A stretch of DNA of 64,000 bases, from the NCBI RefSeq assembly GCF_003269275.1, contig NZ_QLTS01000001.1, positions 124,001 to 188,000 on the forward strand, read 5' to 3'. The notes beneath the pieces are model-generated. The model did not search any database. It was not told the DNA's origin and saw only the letters and a list, made by a program, of their open reading frames with translations. Positions within the stretch are counted from its first letter, which is position 1; every line of letters begins with the position of its first letter. A program made the position numbers and the translations under genes. Shown piece by piece: positions 20,658-30,706 of the stretch. Source of the stretch: Phascolarctobacterium faecium DSM 14760 (lineage in GTDB: Bacteria > Bacillota > Negativicutes > Acidaminococcales > Acidaminococcaceae).

Positions 20658-20675
20658 CACTTTTGTATACAAGTG
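20658..20675. promoter_or_regulatory. Inverted repeat upstream of hydF
   Basis: CACTTTTGTATACAAGTG contains the perfect palindrome TTGTATACAA (20663-20672). It sits about 85 nt before hydF, in a very AT-rich region with TATAAT-like hexamers at 20711 and 20732 but no clear -35. A candidate operator only. Confidence 0.3.
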
Positions 20676-20759
20676 TGATATTGTATATTTTTCAGAAAAC
20701 TTATCTGTACTATAATCGCACTATTTTAGTATATAATTTATATAAAAGGAAGTGATTTT

Positions 20760-21986
20760 ATGAGTTTAAATGCTACCCCTTCTTCTGAACGCGTTCATAT
20801 CGGTATCTTCGGTAAACGTAACGCCGGCAAATCAAGCCTTATCAACGCGATCACCGGGCAAAATTTAGCAATCGTTTCTGAAGCCAAAGGTACAACCACA
20901 GATCCTGTTTATAAAGCTATGGAACTGCTGCCGCTGGGACCAGTAATGATCATTGATACTCCGGGTATCGACGATGAAGGCGTTTTGGGCAGCCTGCGCA
21001 TTCAAAAAGCATATCAGGTACTCAACAAAACCGATATCGCGCTTGTAATTATTGACGCTGCAGTTGGCCCTTCTGCTGAAGATCTGCGTTTGATAAAACG
21101 GATCAATGCAAAAAAAATCCCCCTGCTCATCGTTATCAACAAATGTGAAACCATAAATGAAGATAAAAAAACTGCTTATCAAGCTCTGCTGCCAAATAGG
21201 AAACTTTTATTTGTCAGTGCTGAACAGAAGCTCAATATTTTTGAGCTTAAAGAAGCAATCACCCAAACCGTACCTGCAGATGAAAATAAAGCACAGATAG
21301 TTGCTGATCTGCTGTCGCCTTCGGACTTCGTTGTCTTAGTAGTGCCCATCGATTCTGCCGCCCCTAAAGGAAGACTGATTCTGCCGCAGCAGCAAACGAT
21401 CCGCGATATTCTGGAAGCAGATGCTGCCGCTATTGTAGTTAAAGAAAACGAACTGACCAACACACTGCAAAATTTAGGTAAACGACCCAAACTGGTTATC
21501 ACCGACAGTCAGGTCTTTAAAAAAGTTGCTGCTGAAACGCCGGCTGATATTCTTCTGACCTCTTTTTCGATCCTGTTTGCACGCTATAAAGGTAATCTGC
21601 AGACTGCCGTTCAAGGCGTTACCGCACTTGAAAGCCTTGAGGACGGAGATAAAATTCTTGTCGGCGAAGGCTGCACACATCACCGCCAATGCGATGATAT
21701 CGGCACCGTTAAGCTGCCACGCTGGATCAAAGAATATACCGGTAAAAATCCAGAATTTATTTTTACCAGCGGCACGGAATTTCCCCTGGACTTATCGCCG
21801 TATAAAATTATTATCCACTGCGGCGCCTGTATGCTGAACGAACGTGAAATGCAGTACCGCATCAAATGTGCTGCGGACCAAAACATACCTTTCACCAATT
21901 ACGGTATCACAATCGCCTATATCAACGGTATTTTAAAACGCACAGTTGAACCCTTCCCACAGATTTATAAATTACTGGATAAATAA
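20760..21986 (+). CDS. hydF: [FeFe]-hydrogenase H-cluster maturation GTPase HydF
   Basis: Scaffold GTPase on which the 2Fe subcluster is built before transfer to the hydrogenase. The N-terminal Era-like G domain has GKRNAGKSSLINAI (G1, residues 18-31), DTPGIDDEG (G3) and NKCE (G4). The C-terminal cluster-binding ligands are in GEGCTHHRQC and HCGACMLNERE, the C-x-H … C-x2-C pattern of the family. 408 residues, full length. It is convergent with the hydrogenase gene; hydE and hydG are not in the window. Confidence 0.95.
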   Translation: MSLNATPSSERVHIGIFGKRNAGKSSLINAITGQNLAIVSEAKGTTTDPVYKAMELLPLGPVMIIDTPGIDDEGVLGSLRIQKAYQVLNKTDIALVIIDAAVGPSAEDLRLIKRINAKKIPLLIVINKCETINEDKKTAYQALLPNRKLLFVSAEQKLNIFELKEAITQTVPADENKAQIVADLLSPSDFVVLVVPIDSAAPKGRLILPQQQTIRDILEADAAAIVVKENELTNTLQNLGKRPKLVITDSQVFKKVAAETPADILLTSFSILFARYKGNLQTAVQGVTALESLEDGDKILVGEGCTHHRQCDDIGTVKLPRWIKEYTGKNPEFIFTSGTEFPLDLSPYKIIIHCGACMLNEREMQYRIKCAADQNIPFTNYGITIAYINGILKRTVEPFPQIYKLLDK

Positions 21987-21987
21987 T

Positions 21988-22021
21988 AAAAAGCTGAAAC
22001 CTTTTGGTTTCAGCTTTTTAT
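21988..22021. terminator. Bidirectional terminator between hydF and the hydrogenase gene
   Basis: AAAAGCTGAAACC and GGTTTCAGCTTTTT form a 13-bp stem around TTTT. It serves both convergent genes. Confidence 0.9.
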
Positions 22022-22028
22022 TTAGACT

Positions 22029-23555
22029 TTAGCGCACTTCTTCAAACATTTCCGCACCCACACCGCAGGTAGGACAGATATAATCTTCGGGCAGGCTTGC
22101 ACCTTCATAAATATAGCCGCAAACCTTGCAGCGAAATTGTTTTAAACCTGCTGCAGACTGAACTTCTGTCGGAGCGATATAAACTCCTCCCAAATCAGCA
22201 CTTCTGTCAAAATACACCGTATGCAGCATCTGTTCTGCCAGCTCACTTAAGGGTTCACCGTAAAATTCTTCGTATAATTTAATGATTTCAGGATTTTCGT
22301 GGCTTAACCGCAGCTGCATCGAATCGTCACGTTTATAAAGGCCTTCGATACGCTTGGCACGCAGCGCATCACCTTTATATTCCCTGTCTTTAGGCTGACC
22401 GCCCCCACCGATGCATCCGCCCGGACAAGTCATTACTTCGACAAAATGATAGCTTTTTTCGCCGCTTTTGATTTTTTCGATCAATTTACGGACATTAGCA
22501 GTACCATAGACGATAGCAACCTTTACTTTCAAGCCGTCAATGTCTACGGAAGCTTCTTTGATACCTTCCAGGCCGCGTACGGGCTTCAGATCATATAGTG
22601 CTGCCGGAACAGTTTTTTTCGTTACAAAAGTGTAAGCACTGCGTACTGCAGCTTCCATAACGCCACCGGTATTACCGAAAATCACGCCGGCACCTGACCC
22701 CAGTCCCATAAAGTCATCATATGCCTTGTCTTCCAATGCTGTGAAATCAATATTTTCATCTTTGGCCAGCATAGCCAGTTCACGCGTAGTAATAACATAA
22801 TCCATATCACGCATACCGTTAATACCTAAATGCCTTGCAGCAGCATTCATTTCATCACGGCGGATTTCATATTTTTTAGCTGTACAGGGAGTAACAGCCA
22901 CATTAACTATTTTTCGGGGATCAAGTCCCATTTTTTTTGCAAAATAAGTTTTGATTGTTGGCCCCTGCATTCCTATCGGGCTTTTAGCACTGGAAATATG
23001 CGGAAGCATTTCCGGATAATAGGTTTCAGCAAATTTGACCCAGGCCGGACAGCAACTGGTAAACTGTGGCAGCGGTTTTTCGCCTTTTGTGATACGTTCC
23101 ACCAACTCACTGGCTTCTTCCATGATCGTAAGGTCAGCAGCAAAATTAGTATCCAACACATAATCTGCCCCCAGTTTTTTCAGCAGCGCTACCATTTTTC
23201 CTTCAACAAAGCTACCGTCTGCCATAGCAAATTCTTCACCTAAAGCAATGCGCACAGAAGGAGAAGTGCTGAAAATAACGATCTTTTCAGGATCGCGCAT
23301 TGCTGCTGCTACTTCATAAGCCTCAACCTTTTCAGTAATACTGTCTGCCGGGCACACATTAGCGCACTGCCCGCAGTTTATACAGATAGGCACATCTCCG
23401 GTCGCCTTGAGATCGTAGGTACCGCAGACACCGATATAATCGGTGCAGACTGCTTTACAGGAACCGCATTTGATGCATTTGAATTCCAACCTTTGTACAG
23501 CAGGATTATCCGGTTCAATAGCAACACGGATATCTGTAAATTGATGTTTACTCAT
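22029..23555 (-). CDS. [FeFe]-hydrogenase catalytic subunit with C-terminal rubredoxin-like domain
   Basis: Reduces protons to H2 or the reverse at the H-cluster. In order: two [4Fe-4S] clusters (CIKCGSCKAVC, CINCGQCANVCP, residues ~31-70); catalytic motifs TSCCPAW (P1), VTPCTAKKYEIRR (P2) and EVMTCPGGCIGGGG (P3); and a short rubredoxin-like C-terminus (CKVCGYIYEG … CPTCG, about 474-500). P2 usually begins MPC; here the residue before PC is Thr. There is no N-terminal [2Fe-2S] domain, so electrons probably enter through the 2x[4Fe-4S] domain or the rubredoxin tail. Monomeric and monocistronic, with no NADH-dehydrogenase partner subunits nearby. Confidence 0.93.
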   Translation of the reverse strand: MSKHQFTDIRVAIEPDNPAVQRLEFKCIKCGSCKAVCTDYIGVCGTYDLKATGDVPICINCGQCANVCPADSITEKVEAYEVAAAMRDPEKIVIFSTSPSVRIALGEEFAMADGSFVEGKMVALLKKLGADYVLDTNFAADLTIMEEASELVERITKGEKPLPQFTSCCPAWVKFAETYYPEMLPHISSAKSPIGMQGPTIKTYFAKKMGLDPRKIVNVAVTPCTAKKYEIRRDEMNAAARHLGINGMRDMDYVITTRELAMLAKDENIDFTALEDKAYDDFMGLGSGAGVIFGNTGGVMEAAVRSAYTFVTKKTVPAALYDLKPVRGLEGIKEASVDIDGLKVKVAIVYGTANVRKLIEKIKSGEKSYHFVEVMTCPGGCIGGGGQPKDREYKGDALRAKRIEGLYKRDDSMQLRLSHENPEIIKLYEEFYGEPLSELAEQMLHTVYFDRSADLGGVYIAPTEVQSAAGLKQFRCKVCGYIYEGASLPEDYICPTCGVGAEMFEEVR

Positions 23556-23587
23556 ATAAAAGACCCTCCTCTTTTATCACTGCCTTT

Positions 23588-23616
23588 ATTATAACTGCTC
23601 TCAATTATTCTTGCAA
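23588..23616 (-). promoter_or_regulatory. Sigma-A-type promoter of the hydrogenase gene
   Basis: On the minus strand TTGCAA, 17-nt spacer, TATAAT (perfect -10), about 35 nt upstream of the start codon, with GAGGAGGG as ribosome-binding site. Confidence 0.75.
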
Positions 23617-23652
23617 TAGATACTAAAAGAAAATTATTATCCTAATTGCAGA

Positions 23653-23685
23653 TAAAAAAATAACTGCCGTAACGCAGTTATTTTA
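23653..23685 (-). terminator. Terminator downstream of the TVP38-like gene
   Basis: AAATAACTGC/GCAGTTATTT hairpin with a 6-nt loop, followed by T4 on the minus strand, about 80 nt after the TVP38-like stop. Confidence 0.7.
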
Positions 23686-23763
23686 TCTGTCCATATAAAT
23701 TTATTCAAAAGTATAAAACTCATCGCCACTGCCGCATTAGATATGAGTAAATAAAGCACACTG

Positions 23764-24456
23764 CTATTTTTTATAACGTTTATAAGCAAAAAACACGATG
23801 CCCGTAACAATAACCAATACTGTCAAACGCATACTGTTTTGCTTAAAATTTACAATATCATGCCCAATAACAACTTCTAATGCCGTCGAAGGAAATTTAC
23901 CGATCAGGTTGGCAATAATATAATCTCTGACGCTGATTTTGCTCAAAGCCCCGATGGCAGTTAAAATTCCCGAAGGAAAATAAGGCAGCGCTCTGGCAAA
24001 TGCCATCCACTGCAAACCGTTCTTACCGCTGGCTTCGTCGATATTTTTCAGGCTGTTACTTGTAGCAATGATCTTTTCAGCAGTACCTCTGAATAAATAA
24101 CGCATCAGCAGAAAGCTGATCACAACACCGACAGTTTCCGCCAGCCAGGAAATCAGTATTCCCAGTGGCAGACCGAAAATCAAACCATTAGCCGTCGAAA
24201 GAAAAATTGAAGGAAAAATACTGGCCGCATTGATGAACACATCCAGTAAAAAACTGATTACAATTGCCCAGGGCCCAAAAGACCGCAGATATTCAGCCAA
24301 AGCATTGACGTTACCGCTGATAGCCAGTTTAAGAGTTTTATCAAAAAAATCCTGAGCAAAAAAATGTATACAGCATCCCAGCAGCACCAAAAAAGCCACC
24401 GCAATGATTTTAGTTATGACATCAGGGGCACGATACCATTTAGTTTTATTCTCCAT
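23764..24456 (-). CDS. TVP38/TMEM64 family membrane protein
   Basis: DedA-superfamily (VTT domain) membrane protein, 230 residues. The family block is visible as FPSIFLSTANGLIFGLPLGI and ALPYFPSGILTAIGALSKIS, with four or more transmembrane segments. DedA-superfamily proteins are implicated in lipid scrambling or flipping, but this one is uncharacterised. Start is ATG 24456, preceded by AAGGGAG; the open frame reaches 24525 inside recG, which would give a 53-nt overlap and is less likely. It follows recG by 16 nt, so is cotranscribed. Confidence 0.82.
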   Translation of the reverse strand: MENKTKWYRAPDVITKIIAVAFLVLLGCCIHFFAQDFFDKTLKLAISGNVNALAEYLRSFGPWAIVISFLLDVFINAASIFPSIFLSTANGLIFGLPLGILISWLAETVGVVISFLLMRYLFRGTAEKIIATSNSLKNIDEASGKNGLQWMAFARALPYFPSGILTAIGALSKISVRDYIIANLIGKFPSTALEVVIGHDIVNFKQNSMRLTVLVIVTGIVFFAYKRYKK

Positions 24457-24472
24457 TAAAACTCCCTTAATA

Positions 24473-26536
24473 TTACGAATAAAAAATACGCTGGAACCGT
24501 TCGTCAAATTGACTGCTAAGAGCATCTTCGATCTCTCGCAGCATCTGCGGGTTCTTGAACGCTTTTTTCGCTAATTCACGTGCTTCTATCAAAACGCCTA
24601 TATCTTGCAGTATATCAGCAATATATAAATCAGGCAAGCCGTGCTGACGCAAACCGAATAATTGCCCGGCACCGCGCAGCTCCAGATCTTTTTCTGCCAG
24701 AAAGAACCCGTTATCACTGTCGCGCAATACCTGCAGTCGTTCCAGTGTTTCCTTATTGTCATTATCCGTAAGCAGCACACAGTACGACTGATCCTTGCCG
24801 CGCCCTACCCTGCCGCGCAGCTGATGCATCTGGGCCAACCCGAATCTGTCAGCATTTTCGATGATCATCAGCGTTGCATTGGGAACATTGACACCAACTT
24901 CAATAACTGTCGTCGTAATCAGCACTTTGATTTCTCCTGCGGCAAAGAGGCTCATAATTTCTTCTTTTTCCTGGTTTTTCAAACGTCCGTGCAGCAGAGC
25001 GCAGGGAATATTTTTTAAATACGTTGCCTGCAGTTCCGTATAAACTTCTGTTGCCGAGCGCGCTTCTACACCTTCAGATTCATCGATCAGAGCGCAGACA
25101 ACATAAGCCTGATGTCCGGCCTGTACCTGACGCACCAGTCCAGCATATACGGCATTACGCTTCTCACCGGTGTAGCACAAAGTCTCAATCGGTTTACGTC
25201 CAACAGGTTTTCCCTGCATCATGGAAGTATCAAGATCACCATAAATAGTTAAAGCTAAGGTTCGCGGGATCGGAGTAGCAGTCATAACTAAAATATCTGG
25301 GGCAAACTGTGATTTATTGGATAATTTCGCCCTCTGATCTACACCAAAACGATGCTGTTCATCAGTAACCACCAGCGCTAATCTGGCAAAAACAACATCG
25401 TCCTGGATCAGGGCATGCGTGCCAACCAGTACATCAATCTCTCCCAGCTCCAGATTTTCTAAAATTTCCCGACGTTTAGCTTTTTTGACACTGCTTGTCA
25501 AAAGCTCGACTCTTAACCCCTGTTTGCCCAAATATTCTGTCAGGGTTTCAAAATGCTGCTGTGCCAAAATTTCTGTCGGCACCATAATACAGCCCTGATA
25601 TCCGTTTTCAGCCGTTTTAGCCAGCGCCAGAGCCGAAACAACAGTCTTGCCAGAGCCTACATCACCCTGCAGCAACCTGTGCATCGGCTTGTTATCCTGC
25701 ATATCAAGTGATATTTCCTGCCAGGCCTTCTGCTGCGCTTCAGTAAGTTCAAACGGCAGTGAGTTTTTCACCGCTGTAACAAGCTTGCCGTCCACGCCGT
25801 GCTTGATGCCCTGCCTCACCTCTTTAATGCGATCGCGATAATAGAGCAGCCCGCATTGCAGTAGAAACAATTCTTCAAAAATGAATCTTTTTTTAGCTTC
25901 TGCCAGTTTAGCAAAACTGCCAGGAAAATGAATATTCTTCAATGCAGTATAACGATCCGGCAGCTGCCTTTCCGTTATAATACTTGCCGGCAATGTTTCC
26001 GGCAAATATTGTTCTGCCTTTGCCAGTGCCTGTTTGACTGCTGTGCGTACCGCTACCTGTGTCAAAGAGCCTGTCAGACTATAAACAGGTAAAATTCCTA
26101 AAGCATTGATACTTTCATTACTGTCGGCAATTTGAATAAACGCTTCGGAAACAAATTTTGCCGTTGTACCGCGGCGTACTTTACCAATAACAATCAGACG
26201 CATACCTGATTTGTATTTACGGGCCTGATACCGCTGCGCTGCAAACAGAAAAATATCGGCGTAACTGCCATCGTCCTGAACTGTGATAACAGTATAGCGT
26301 TTCCCTCTGCCTGAATATTTATCTGAAACTCGAAACACTTCCCCTGTAAAAAGCTGTTTTTCGTTATCAGTAGTCAGCTCTCCGATACGTTTCACTTTAG
26401 AATAATCAAGATAACTGTCCATTCTCGGGAACCGGTTGAGTAGATCACCGACCGTTTCTATATTCAATTTCTGAAATTCTAAAGCTTTTTTTATCCCTAT
26501 ACCTTTTAAACTGGTAACAGGCTCACGCCACCACAT
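24473..26536 (-). CDS. recG: ATP-dependent DNA helicase RecG
   Basis: Branch-migration helicase that remodels stalled forks and Holliday junctions. The 687 residues contain the N-terminal wedge OB-fold (about 60-150), Walker A in LLQGDVGSGKTVVSAL, the DEQH-type box TDEQHRFGVDQRAKL, motif III MTATPIPRTLAL, and C-terminal helicase motifs IIENADRFGLAQMHQLRGR (about residues 560-578). Full length. It is divergent from rpmB. Confidence 0.96.
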   Translation of the reverse strand: MWWREPVTSLKGIGIKKALEFQKLNIETVGDLLNRFPRMDSYLDYSKVKRIGELTTDNEKQLFTGEVFRVSDKYSGRGKRYTVITVQDDGSYADIFLFAAQRYQARKYKSGMRLIVIGKVRRGTTAKFVSEAFIQIADSNESINALGILPVYSLTGSLTQVAVRTAVKQALAKAEQYLPETLPASIITERQLPDRYTALKNIHFPGSFAKLAEAKKRFIFEELFLLQCGLLYYRDRIKEVRQGIKHGVDGKLVTAVKNSLPFELTEAQQKAWQEISLDMQDNKPMHRLLQGDVGSGKTVVSALALAKTAENGYQGCIMVPTEILAQQHFETLTEYLGKQGLRVELLTSSVKKAKRREILENLELGEIDVLVGTHALIQDDVVFARLALVVTDEQHRFGVDQRAKLSNKSQFAPDILVMTATPIPRTLALTIYGDLDTSMMQGKPVGRKPIETLCYTGEKRNAVYAGLVRQVQAGHQAYVVCALIDESEGVEARSATEVYTELQATYLKNIPCALLHGRLKNQEKEEIMSLFAAGEIKVLITTTVIEVGVNVPNATLMIIENADRFGLAQMHQLRGRVGRGKDQSYCVLLTDNDNKETLERLQVLRDSDNGFFLAEKDLELRGAGQLFGLRQHGLPDLYIADILQDIGVLIEARELAKKAFKNPQMLREIEDALSSQFDERFQRIFYS

Positions 26537-26564
26537 AAAATCACTGCCAATCTATAAAATTTAC

Positions 26565-26593
26565 TTGCTTTTACCTACAGTCTATGGTATGAT
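26565..26593 (+). promoter_or_regulatory. Promoter of rpmB
   Basis: TTGCTT (26565-26570), 17-nt spacer, TATGAT (26588-26593). It is about 50 nt before the start, with AAGGAGGTG at 26632-26640. Confidence 0.7.
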
Positions 26594-26646
26594 ACTTTTG
26601 TTAAATTTGTAACTAATGCTCGTAATACGTTAAGGAGGTGGGACTC

Positions 26647-26838
26647 ATGGCATCCATTTGCGAAGTCTGCGGCAAAGGTACTCTCGCTGGCAATAACGTC
26701 AGCCATTCCAATAGACATACTAAACGTGCTTGGAAACCGAACATTCAACAAGTAAGGGCTATTGTTAACGAATCTGTAAAACGCGTTAATGTTTGCACTC
26801 GTTGCTTGCGTTCCGGTAAAGTTACCCGCGCTATCTAA
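26647..26838 (+). CDS. rpmB: 50S ribosomal protein L28 (zinc-binding form)
   Basis: 63-residue large-subunit protein. Two cysteine pairs, CEVC (residues 5-8) and CTRC (about 51-54), mark the zinc-containing C+ paralogue type. Start is ATG 26647 with a near-perfect Shine–Dalgarno; the in-frame GTG at 26638 overlaps that site and is rejected. Single gene with its own promoter and terminator. Confidence 0.96.
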   Translation: MASICEVCGKGTLAGNNVSHSNRHTKRAWKPNIQQVRAIVNESVKRVNVCTRCLRSGKVTRAI

Positions 26839-26847
26839 TTTATGATT

Positions 26848-26892
26848 ATTAAAAATAAACCAAATACCTAACGGTATTTGGTTTATTTTTAT
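26848..26892. terminator. Bidirectional terminator between rpmB and the zinc-ribbon gene
   Basis: AAATAAACCAAATACC and GGTATTTGGTTTATTT form a 16-bp stem around TAAC. It serves the convergent genes on both sides and overlaps the end of the zinc-ribbon gene. Confidence 0.9.
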
Positions 26893-27290
26893 TTTACCGG
26901 TACACCGCATTCCGGACAAAATTTTACAAGCGAACTGATTTTGGCCTTACAGCTGGGACAAAGGATAAAGGCCCGGTATTCACGCAGCTTGTTTTCAAAT
27001 AAGTCGTAAAAAAGATTGACTTCTTTATCCTGTGGCTTCCAGTTATAAACCTGAATCCTCTTACCATGAACATCAGCAAAAACCTGAGTAGTTTCTTCGT
27101 CCATCGCCTGTGCCGAAAAACGCATAACCTTTTTATCATTATGGCATTCAAGAATGCCATTTTCATCATCACGGGAATCAACCGTCACACCCATTTCATT
27201 GACTGTAAGCAATAACAGATTCCAAGCGCTTTTATTGTTTATTTCGTAAATACGGTTATCAAAACAACCGCCGGCACCATCAATTCTCAT
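26889..27290 (-). CDS. Hypothetical zinc-ribbon protein
   Basis: 133 residues, not recognised as a named family. The C-terminus is a classic zinc ribbon: CPSCKAKI then CPECGVPVK. The N-terminal ~100 residues are soluble, alpha/beta-like and acidic (SRDDENGILECHNDKK). No signal peptide or membrane segment. Isolated single gene between two terminators. A nucleic-acid- or protein-binding adaptor role is possible but not shown. Confidence 0.65.
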   Translation of the reverse strand: MRIDGAGGCFDNRIYEINNKSAWNLLLLTVNEMGVTVDSRDDENGILECHNDKKVMRFSAQAMDEETTQVFADVHGKRIQVYNWKPQDKEVNLFYDLFENKLREYRAFILCPSCKAKISSLVKFCPECGVPVK

Positions 27291-27393
27291 TAGCTGACCT
27301 CCAGAAAATTTTAGATAATAAATTAATACTCATATTATAACATAAAATAAACGCCAATCGCAGTGCTTTAAACGAATAAATCGTAACAATTAT

Positions 27394-27432
27394 GTAAAAA
27401 ATCCCCAAACCTGACGGCTTGGGGATTTATTT
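27394..27432 (-). terminator. Terminator of rny
   Basis: AAATCCCCAA/TTGGGGATTT stem with a small internal bulge and loop; a T6 run follows on the minus strand. It lies just downstream of the rny stop. Confidence 0.88.
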
Positions 27433-27441
27433 TCAACCTTA

Positions 27442-28986
27442 TTATTTTGCGTAGTCAACAGCGCGTGTTTCACGAATGATGACGACTTTGATCTGACCGG
27501 GATATTCCATCTCGGCTTCAATCTTTTTAGCAATATCGCGCGCTAACAAAATAGATGTAGCATCATCGATCTGGTCAGGTTTTACCATTATGCGAATTTC
27601 GCGTCCTGCTTGGACAGCAAAGCATTTTTCAACGCCTTCAAAAGATTCAGAAATCTCTTCCAATCGAGTTAACCGTTTCAAATAGCTTTCCAATGTTTCG
27701 CGTCTCGCGCCAGGTCTTGCGGCAGAAACAGCATCAGCTGCAGCTACCAGAACTGCTTCAACACTCTTAGGCTCTACATCGCCATGATGGGCCATGATAG
27801 CATTGAGTACCAATTCAGATTCACGATATTTCTTAGCAATTTCCATGCCGATCTCAACGTGGGAACCTTCCATCTCGTGATCGATAGCTTTACCAATATC
27901 ATGCAGTAAACCAGCACGTTTGGCTAAAACTACGTCAACGCCCAATTCTGAGGCCATCAAGCCTGCTAGATGAGCAACCTCAACAGAATGATTCAGGACA
28001 TTTTGACCATAGCTGGTACGATATTTCAAGCGGCCCAGTAATTTTATCAGTTCAGGATGCAAACCATGCACACCTACCGCAAAAGTAGCCTGCTCGCCTG
28101 CTTCTTTGATCTTTTGTTCGACCTCTTTTTGTGCTTTTTCAACCATTTCCTCGATACGGGACGGATGGATACGACCGTCGTTGATCAGTTTTTCCAGAGC
28201 AACGCGGGCAACCTCACGGCGTACGGGGTCAAAACCGGAAATAATTACCGCCTCCGGCGTATCGTCAATGATCAGGTCAATACCGGTCAAAGTTTCCAGT
28301 GTCCGGATATTTCTGCCCTCACGGCCAATGATACGGCCTTTCATTTCATCATTAGGCAGGGCTACTACAGAAACAGTAGTTTCTGCTACGTGGTCGGCCG
28401 CACAACGCTGAATCGCCAGAGAAATGATCTCTCTGGCCTTCTTGTCTGCTTCCTCTTTCGCCTGCTGCTCCAAATCTTTAATGAGCATTGCGGTTTCGTG
28501 TTTCACTTCTTCTTCAACAGATTGAAGAAGTTCTTTTTTAGCATCTTCGGTAGATAAACCGGACAAACGTTCCAGTTCACCCAATTGTTTTTGATATAAT
28601 GCATCGACTTTAGCCTGACTGTCACTGAGGAAAGTCTCTCTAACAGCTAAGTGTTCCTCTTTTTTCTCAAAAGACTCTATCTTACGGTCAAGATTTTCTT
28701 CTTTTTGCAAAAGACGTCTTTCCTGACGTTGGATATCACTGCGACGCTCTTTATTTTCTCGTTCCATCTCACTGCGCATGCGGTGGATTTCTTCTTTAGC
28801 TTCTACTAACGCTTCTTTGCGTTTAGCTTCACCGGTCTGTTCCGCCTCCTGAATGATACGAATAGCGGTTTCTTCAGCAGTAGCAATTTTGTTTTCAGCA
28901 ACATTTTTACGTACTAAATAACCGATCGCACCACCAACGGCACCAGCACCGATAGTAATACCGATAAGTTCTAAAATGATTTTCAC
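27442..28986 (-). CDS. rny: Ribonuclease Y
   Basis: Membrane-anchored endoribonuclease that starts mRNA decay in Firmicutes. The 514 residues comprise an N-terminal transmembrane helix (residues 4-24), a long charged coiled coil (about 30-190), a KH domain ([20 protein letters not shown]), and an HD phosphohydrolase domain with [17 protein letters not shown] and [12 protein letters not shown]. Full length. It is preceded by the recA-recX terminator and so transcribed separately. Confidence 0.96.
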   Translation of the reverse strand: MKIILELIGITIGAGAVGGAIGYLVRKNVAENKIATAEETAIRIIQEAEQTGEAKRKEALVEAKEEIHRMRSEMERENKERRSDIQRQERRLLQKEENLDRKIESFEKKEEHLAVRETFLSDSQAKVDALYQKQLGELERLSGLSTEDAKKELLQSVEEEVKHETAMLIKDLEQQAKEEADKKAREIISLAIQRCAADHVAETTVSVVALPNDEMKGRIIGREGRNIRTLETLTGIDLIIDDTPEAVIISGFDPVRREVARVALEKLINDGRIHPSRIEEMVEKAQKEVEQKIKEAGEQATFAVGVHGLHPELIKLLGRLKYRTSYGQNVLNHSVEVAHLAGLMASELGVDVVLAKRAGLLHDIGKAIDHEMEGSHVEIGMEIAKKYRESELVLNAIMAHHGDVEPKSVEAVLVAAADAVSAARPGARRETLESYLKRLTRLEEISESFEGVEKCFAVQAGREIRIMVKPDQIDDATSILLARDIAKKIEAEMEYPGQIKVVIIRETRAVDYAK

Positions 28987-29002
28987 CTCCTTATTAATTT
29001 TT

Positions 29003-29035
29003 AAAAAAAATGAGGCAACAAACTATTGTCGCCTC
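29003..29035 (-). terminator. Terminator of recA-recX
   Basis: GAGGCGACAA/TTGTTGCCTC hairpin with one mismatch, followed by AT8 on the minus strand. It lies upstream of rny and about 80 nt after recX. Confidence 0.82.
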
Positions 29036-29111
29036 GTGGATAACATTCATTCATTAATTATTAACACGATTGGATACTATAATTTTAAATGGATTTTATA
29101 TAAAAGTCAAG

Positions 29112-29627
29112 TTAGCAGTCATCCATTAATATCACAGAACCATGTATATTATTAATGCTTTTTTGAATATATTTACTTGCAAAGCCACGCGCATACAGGT
29201 ACCTGCCAATAGCGGCCCGGCCTTCCTGCGTAGCAGGATCATATTTTTTAGGATTACGTTTTAAACAAGACTGCAGAGCCTTCTCCGCCCGTTCCTGTTC
29301 CTCAGCTTCAGAAAACTGCGCTAAAATACCGTTTATATAACGTTCGGCCACATTTTTTTTCTGCAGCTCCAGCCGAAGGTGACATCTGCCATAGTATTTT
29401 TTAGAAAGCCAGGCTTCAAAAACCCTCTGTCCATAACGTTTTTCATCTAAGAAACCATATTCCAGCAGTTTTTGGATAGTACTCTTGATGATGCCAGTAT
29501 CTGCGCCTTTACGTTTCAGCTTCAGTTCCATATCCTTACGGCTGTAATCACGATAGCTCAGAATATCTAAAGCATAATCATACGCTTCCTGCTCAGTCGT
29601 TAAGTTCTTGGACGACCGGTTCAGCAT
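29112..29627 (-). CDS. recX: Regulatory protein RecX
   Basis: Inhibitor of RecA filament growth. The 171 residues hold the three-helix RecX repeats, starting [20 protein letters not shown] (about residues 15-34) and [20 protein letters not shown]. It overlaps the 3' end of recA by 35 nt (stop of recA at 29593), so translation is coupled. Orthology rests on the repeats and recA adjacency. Confidence 0.88.
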   Translation of the reverse strand: MLNRSSKNLTTEQEAYDYALDILSYRDYSRKDMELKLKRKGADTGIIKSTIQKLLEYGFLDEKRYGQRVFEAWLSKKYYGRCHLRLELQKKNVAERYINGILAQFSEAEEQERAEKALQSCLKRNPKKYDPATQEGRAAIGRYLYARGFASKYIQKSINNIHGSVILMDDC

Positions 29628-30660
29628 CGCTTACACCGCTTTCTGCGCTTACTAATTTGGCAATAGTATGCTCGCGGATCTTGGCTTCGATCTCAGCAGC
29701 CATTTCCGGATTTTCTTTGAGAAAATCTTTGACCTTTTCTTTGCCCTGTCCCAAACGAACCTCGCCGTAGGAATACCAGGCGCCGCTTTTATTGATGATG
29801 TCAAACTCTGCACCCAGATCTACGATGCAGCCTTCATGGGAAATGCCTTCACCGTACATAATATCAAATTCTGCCTGTTTGAAAGGCGGAGCGATTTTAT
29901 TTTTAACGATTTTCACGCGGGTACGGTTGCCTATCATATCGTTGCCGTTTTTCAGAGTTTCAATCCGTCGTACATCCATGCGGACAGTGGAATAAAATTT
30001 CAACGCTCTGCCGCCGGTAGTTGTTTCTGGATTTCCGAACATAACTCCGACTTTTTCGCGGATCTGATTGATGAAAACAGTAGCACATTTAGACTTGGAA
30101 ATGATACCGGTCAGCTTACGCAGAGCCTGACTCATCAACCTGGCCTGCAGGCCAACGTGAGAATCACCCATCTCGCCTTCGATCTCTGCACGCGGTACCA
30201 AAGCCGCTACGGAGTCGATAACGATGATATCGATAGCGCCGCTGCGTACTAAAGCATCAGCGATCTCCAATGCCTGTTCGCCGTTATCAGGCTGCGAAAT
30301 CAGCAGATTGTCGACATCGACGCCCAGCTTACGTGCGTATTCAGGGTCCAAAGCATGCTCAGCGTCGATAAACGCCGCATAACCACCGATTTTCTGTGTT
30401 TCAGCGATCATATGCAGGGCAACTGTAGTTTTACCGGAAGATTCCGGACCATAGATCTCGATGACCCTGCCGCGTGGAATGCCACCTACTCCCAAAGCTA
30501 TATCTAAAGACAAAGCGCCTGTAGGAATAACCTCTATGTTCATTTTAGCGCTGGCTTCGCCCAATTTCATGATCGAACCTTTACCGAAATCTTTTTCGAT
30601 TTGGCGCATTGCATTTTCCAACGCTTTTGTTTTTTCAGCGTTCAGTTTTTCCGTACTCAT
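29593..30660 (-). CDS. recA: Recombinase RecA
   Basis: Homologous recombination and SOS coprotease. The 355 residues include Walker [10 protein letters not shown] (about 69-77), the MAW-motif region [21 protein letters not shown]2 loop [20 protein letters not shown] and the [18 protein letters not shown] block. Full length. The promoter carries an SOS box. Confidence 0.98.
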   Translation of the reverse strand: MSTEKLNAEKTKALENAMRQIEKDFGKGSIMKLGEASAKMNIEVIPTGALSLDIALGVGGIPRGRVIEIYGPESSGKTTVALHMIAETQKIGGYAAFIDAEHALDPEYARKLGVDVDNLLISQPDNGEQALEIADALVRSGAIDIIVIDSVAALVPRAEIEGEMGDSHVGLQARLMSQALRKLTGIISKSKCATVFINQIREKVGVMFGNPETTTGGRALKFYSTVRMDVRRIETLKNGNDMIGNRTRVKIVKNKIAPPFKQAEFDIMYGEGISHEGCIVDLGAEFDIINKSGAWYSYGEVRLGQGKEKVKDFLKENPEMAAEIEAKIREHTIAKLVSAESGVSDAEPVVQELND

Positions 30661-30706
30661 TTGATCAAGCCTCCTGTTTCGTTGCTGTCAATTACTATCT
30701 ACAAAT

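Noticed and set aside
20711-20737. TATAAT hexamers upstream of hydF as promoters
   Set aside because: Neither has a -35 at 16-18 nt; the promoter could not be defined.
27300-27312. Half of a CodY-like box upstream of the zinc-ribbon gene
   Set aside because: Only one arm matches; no symmetric partner.
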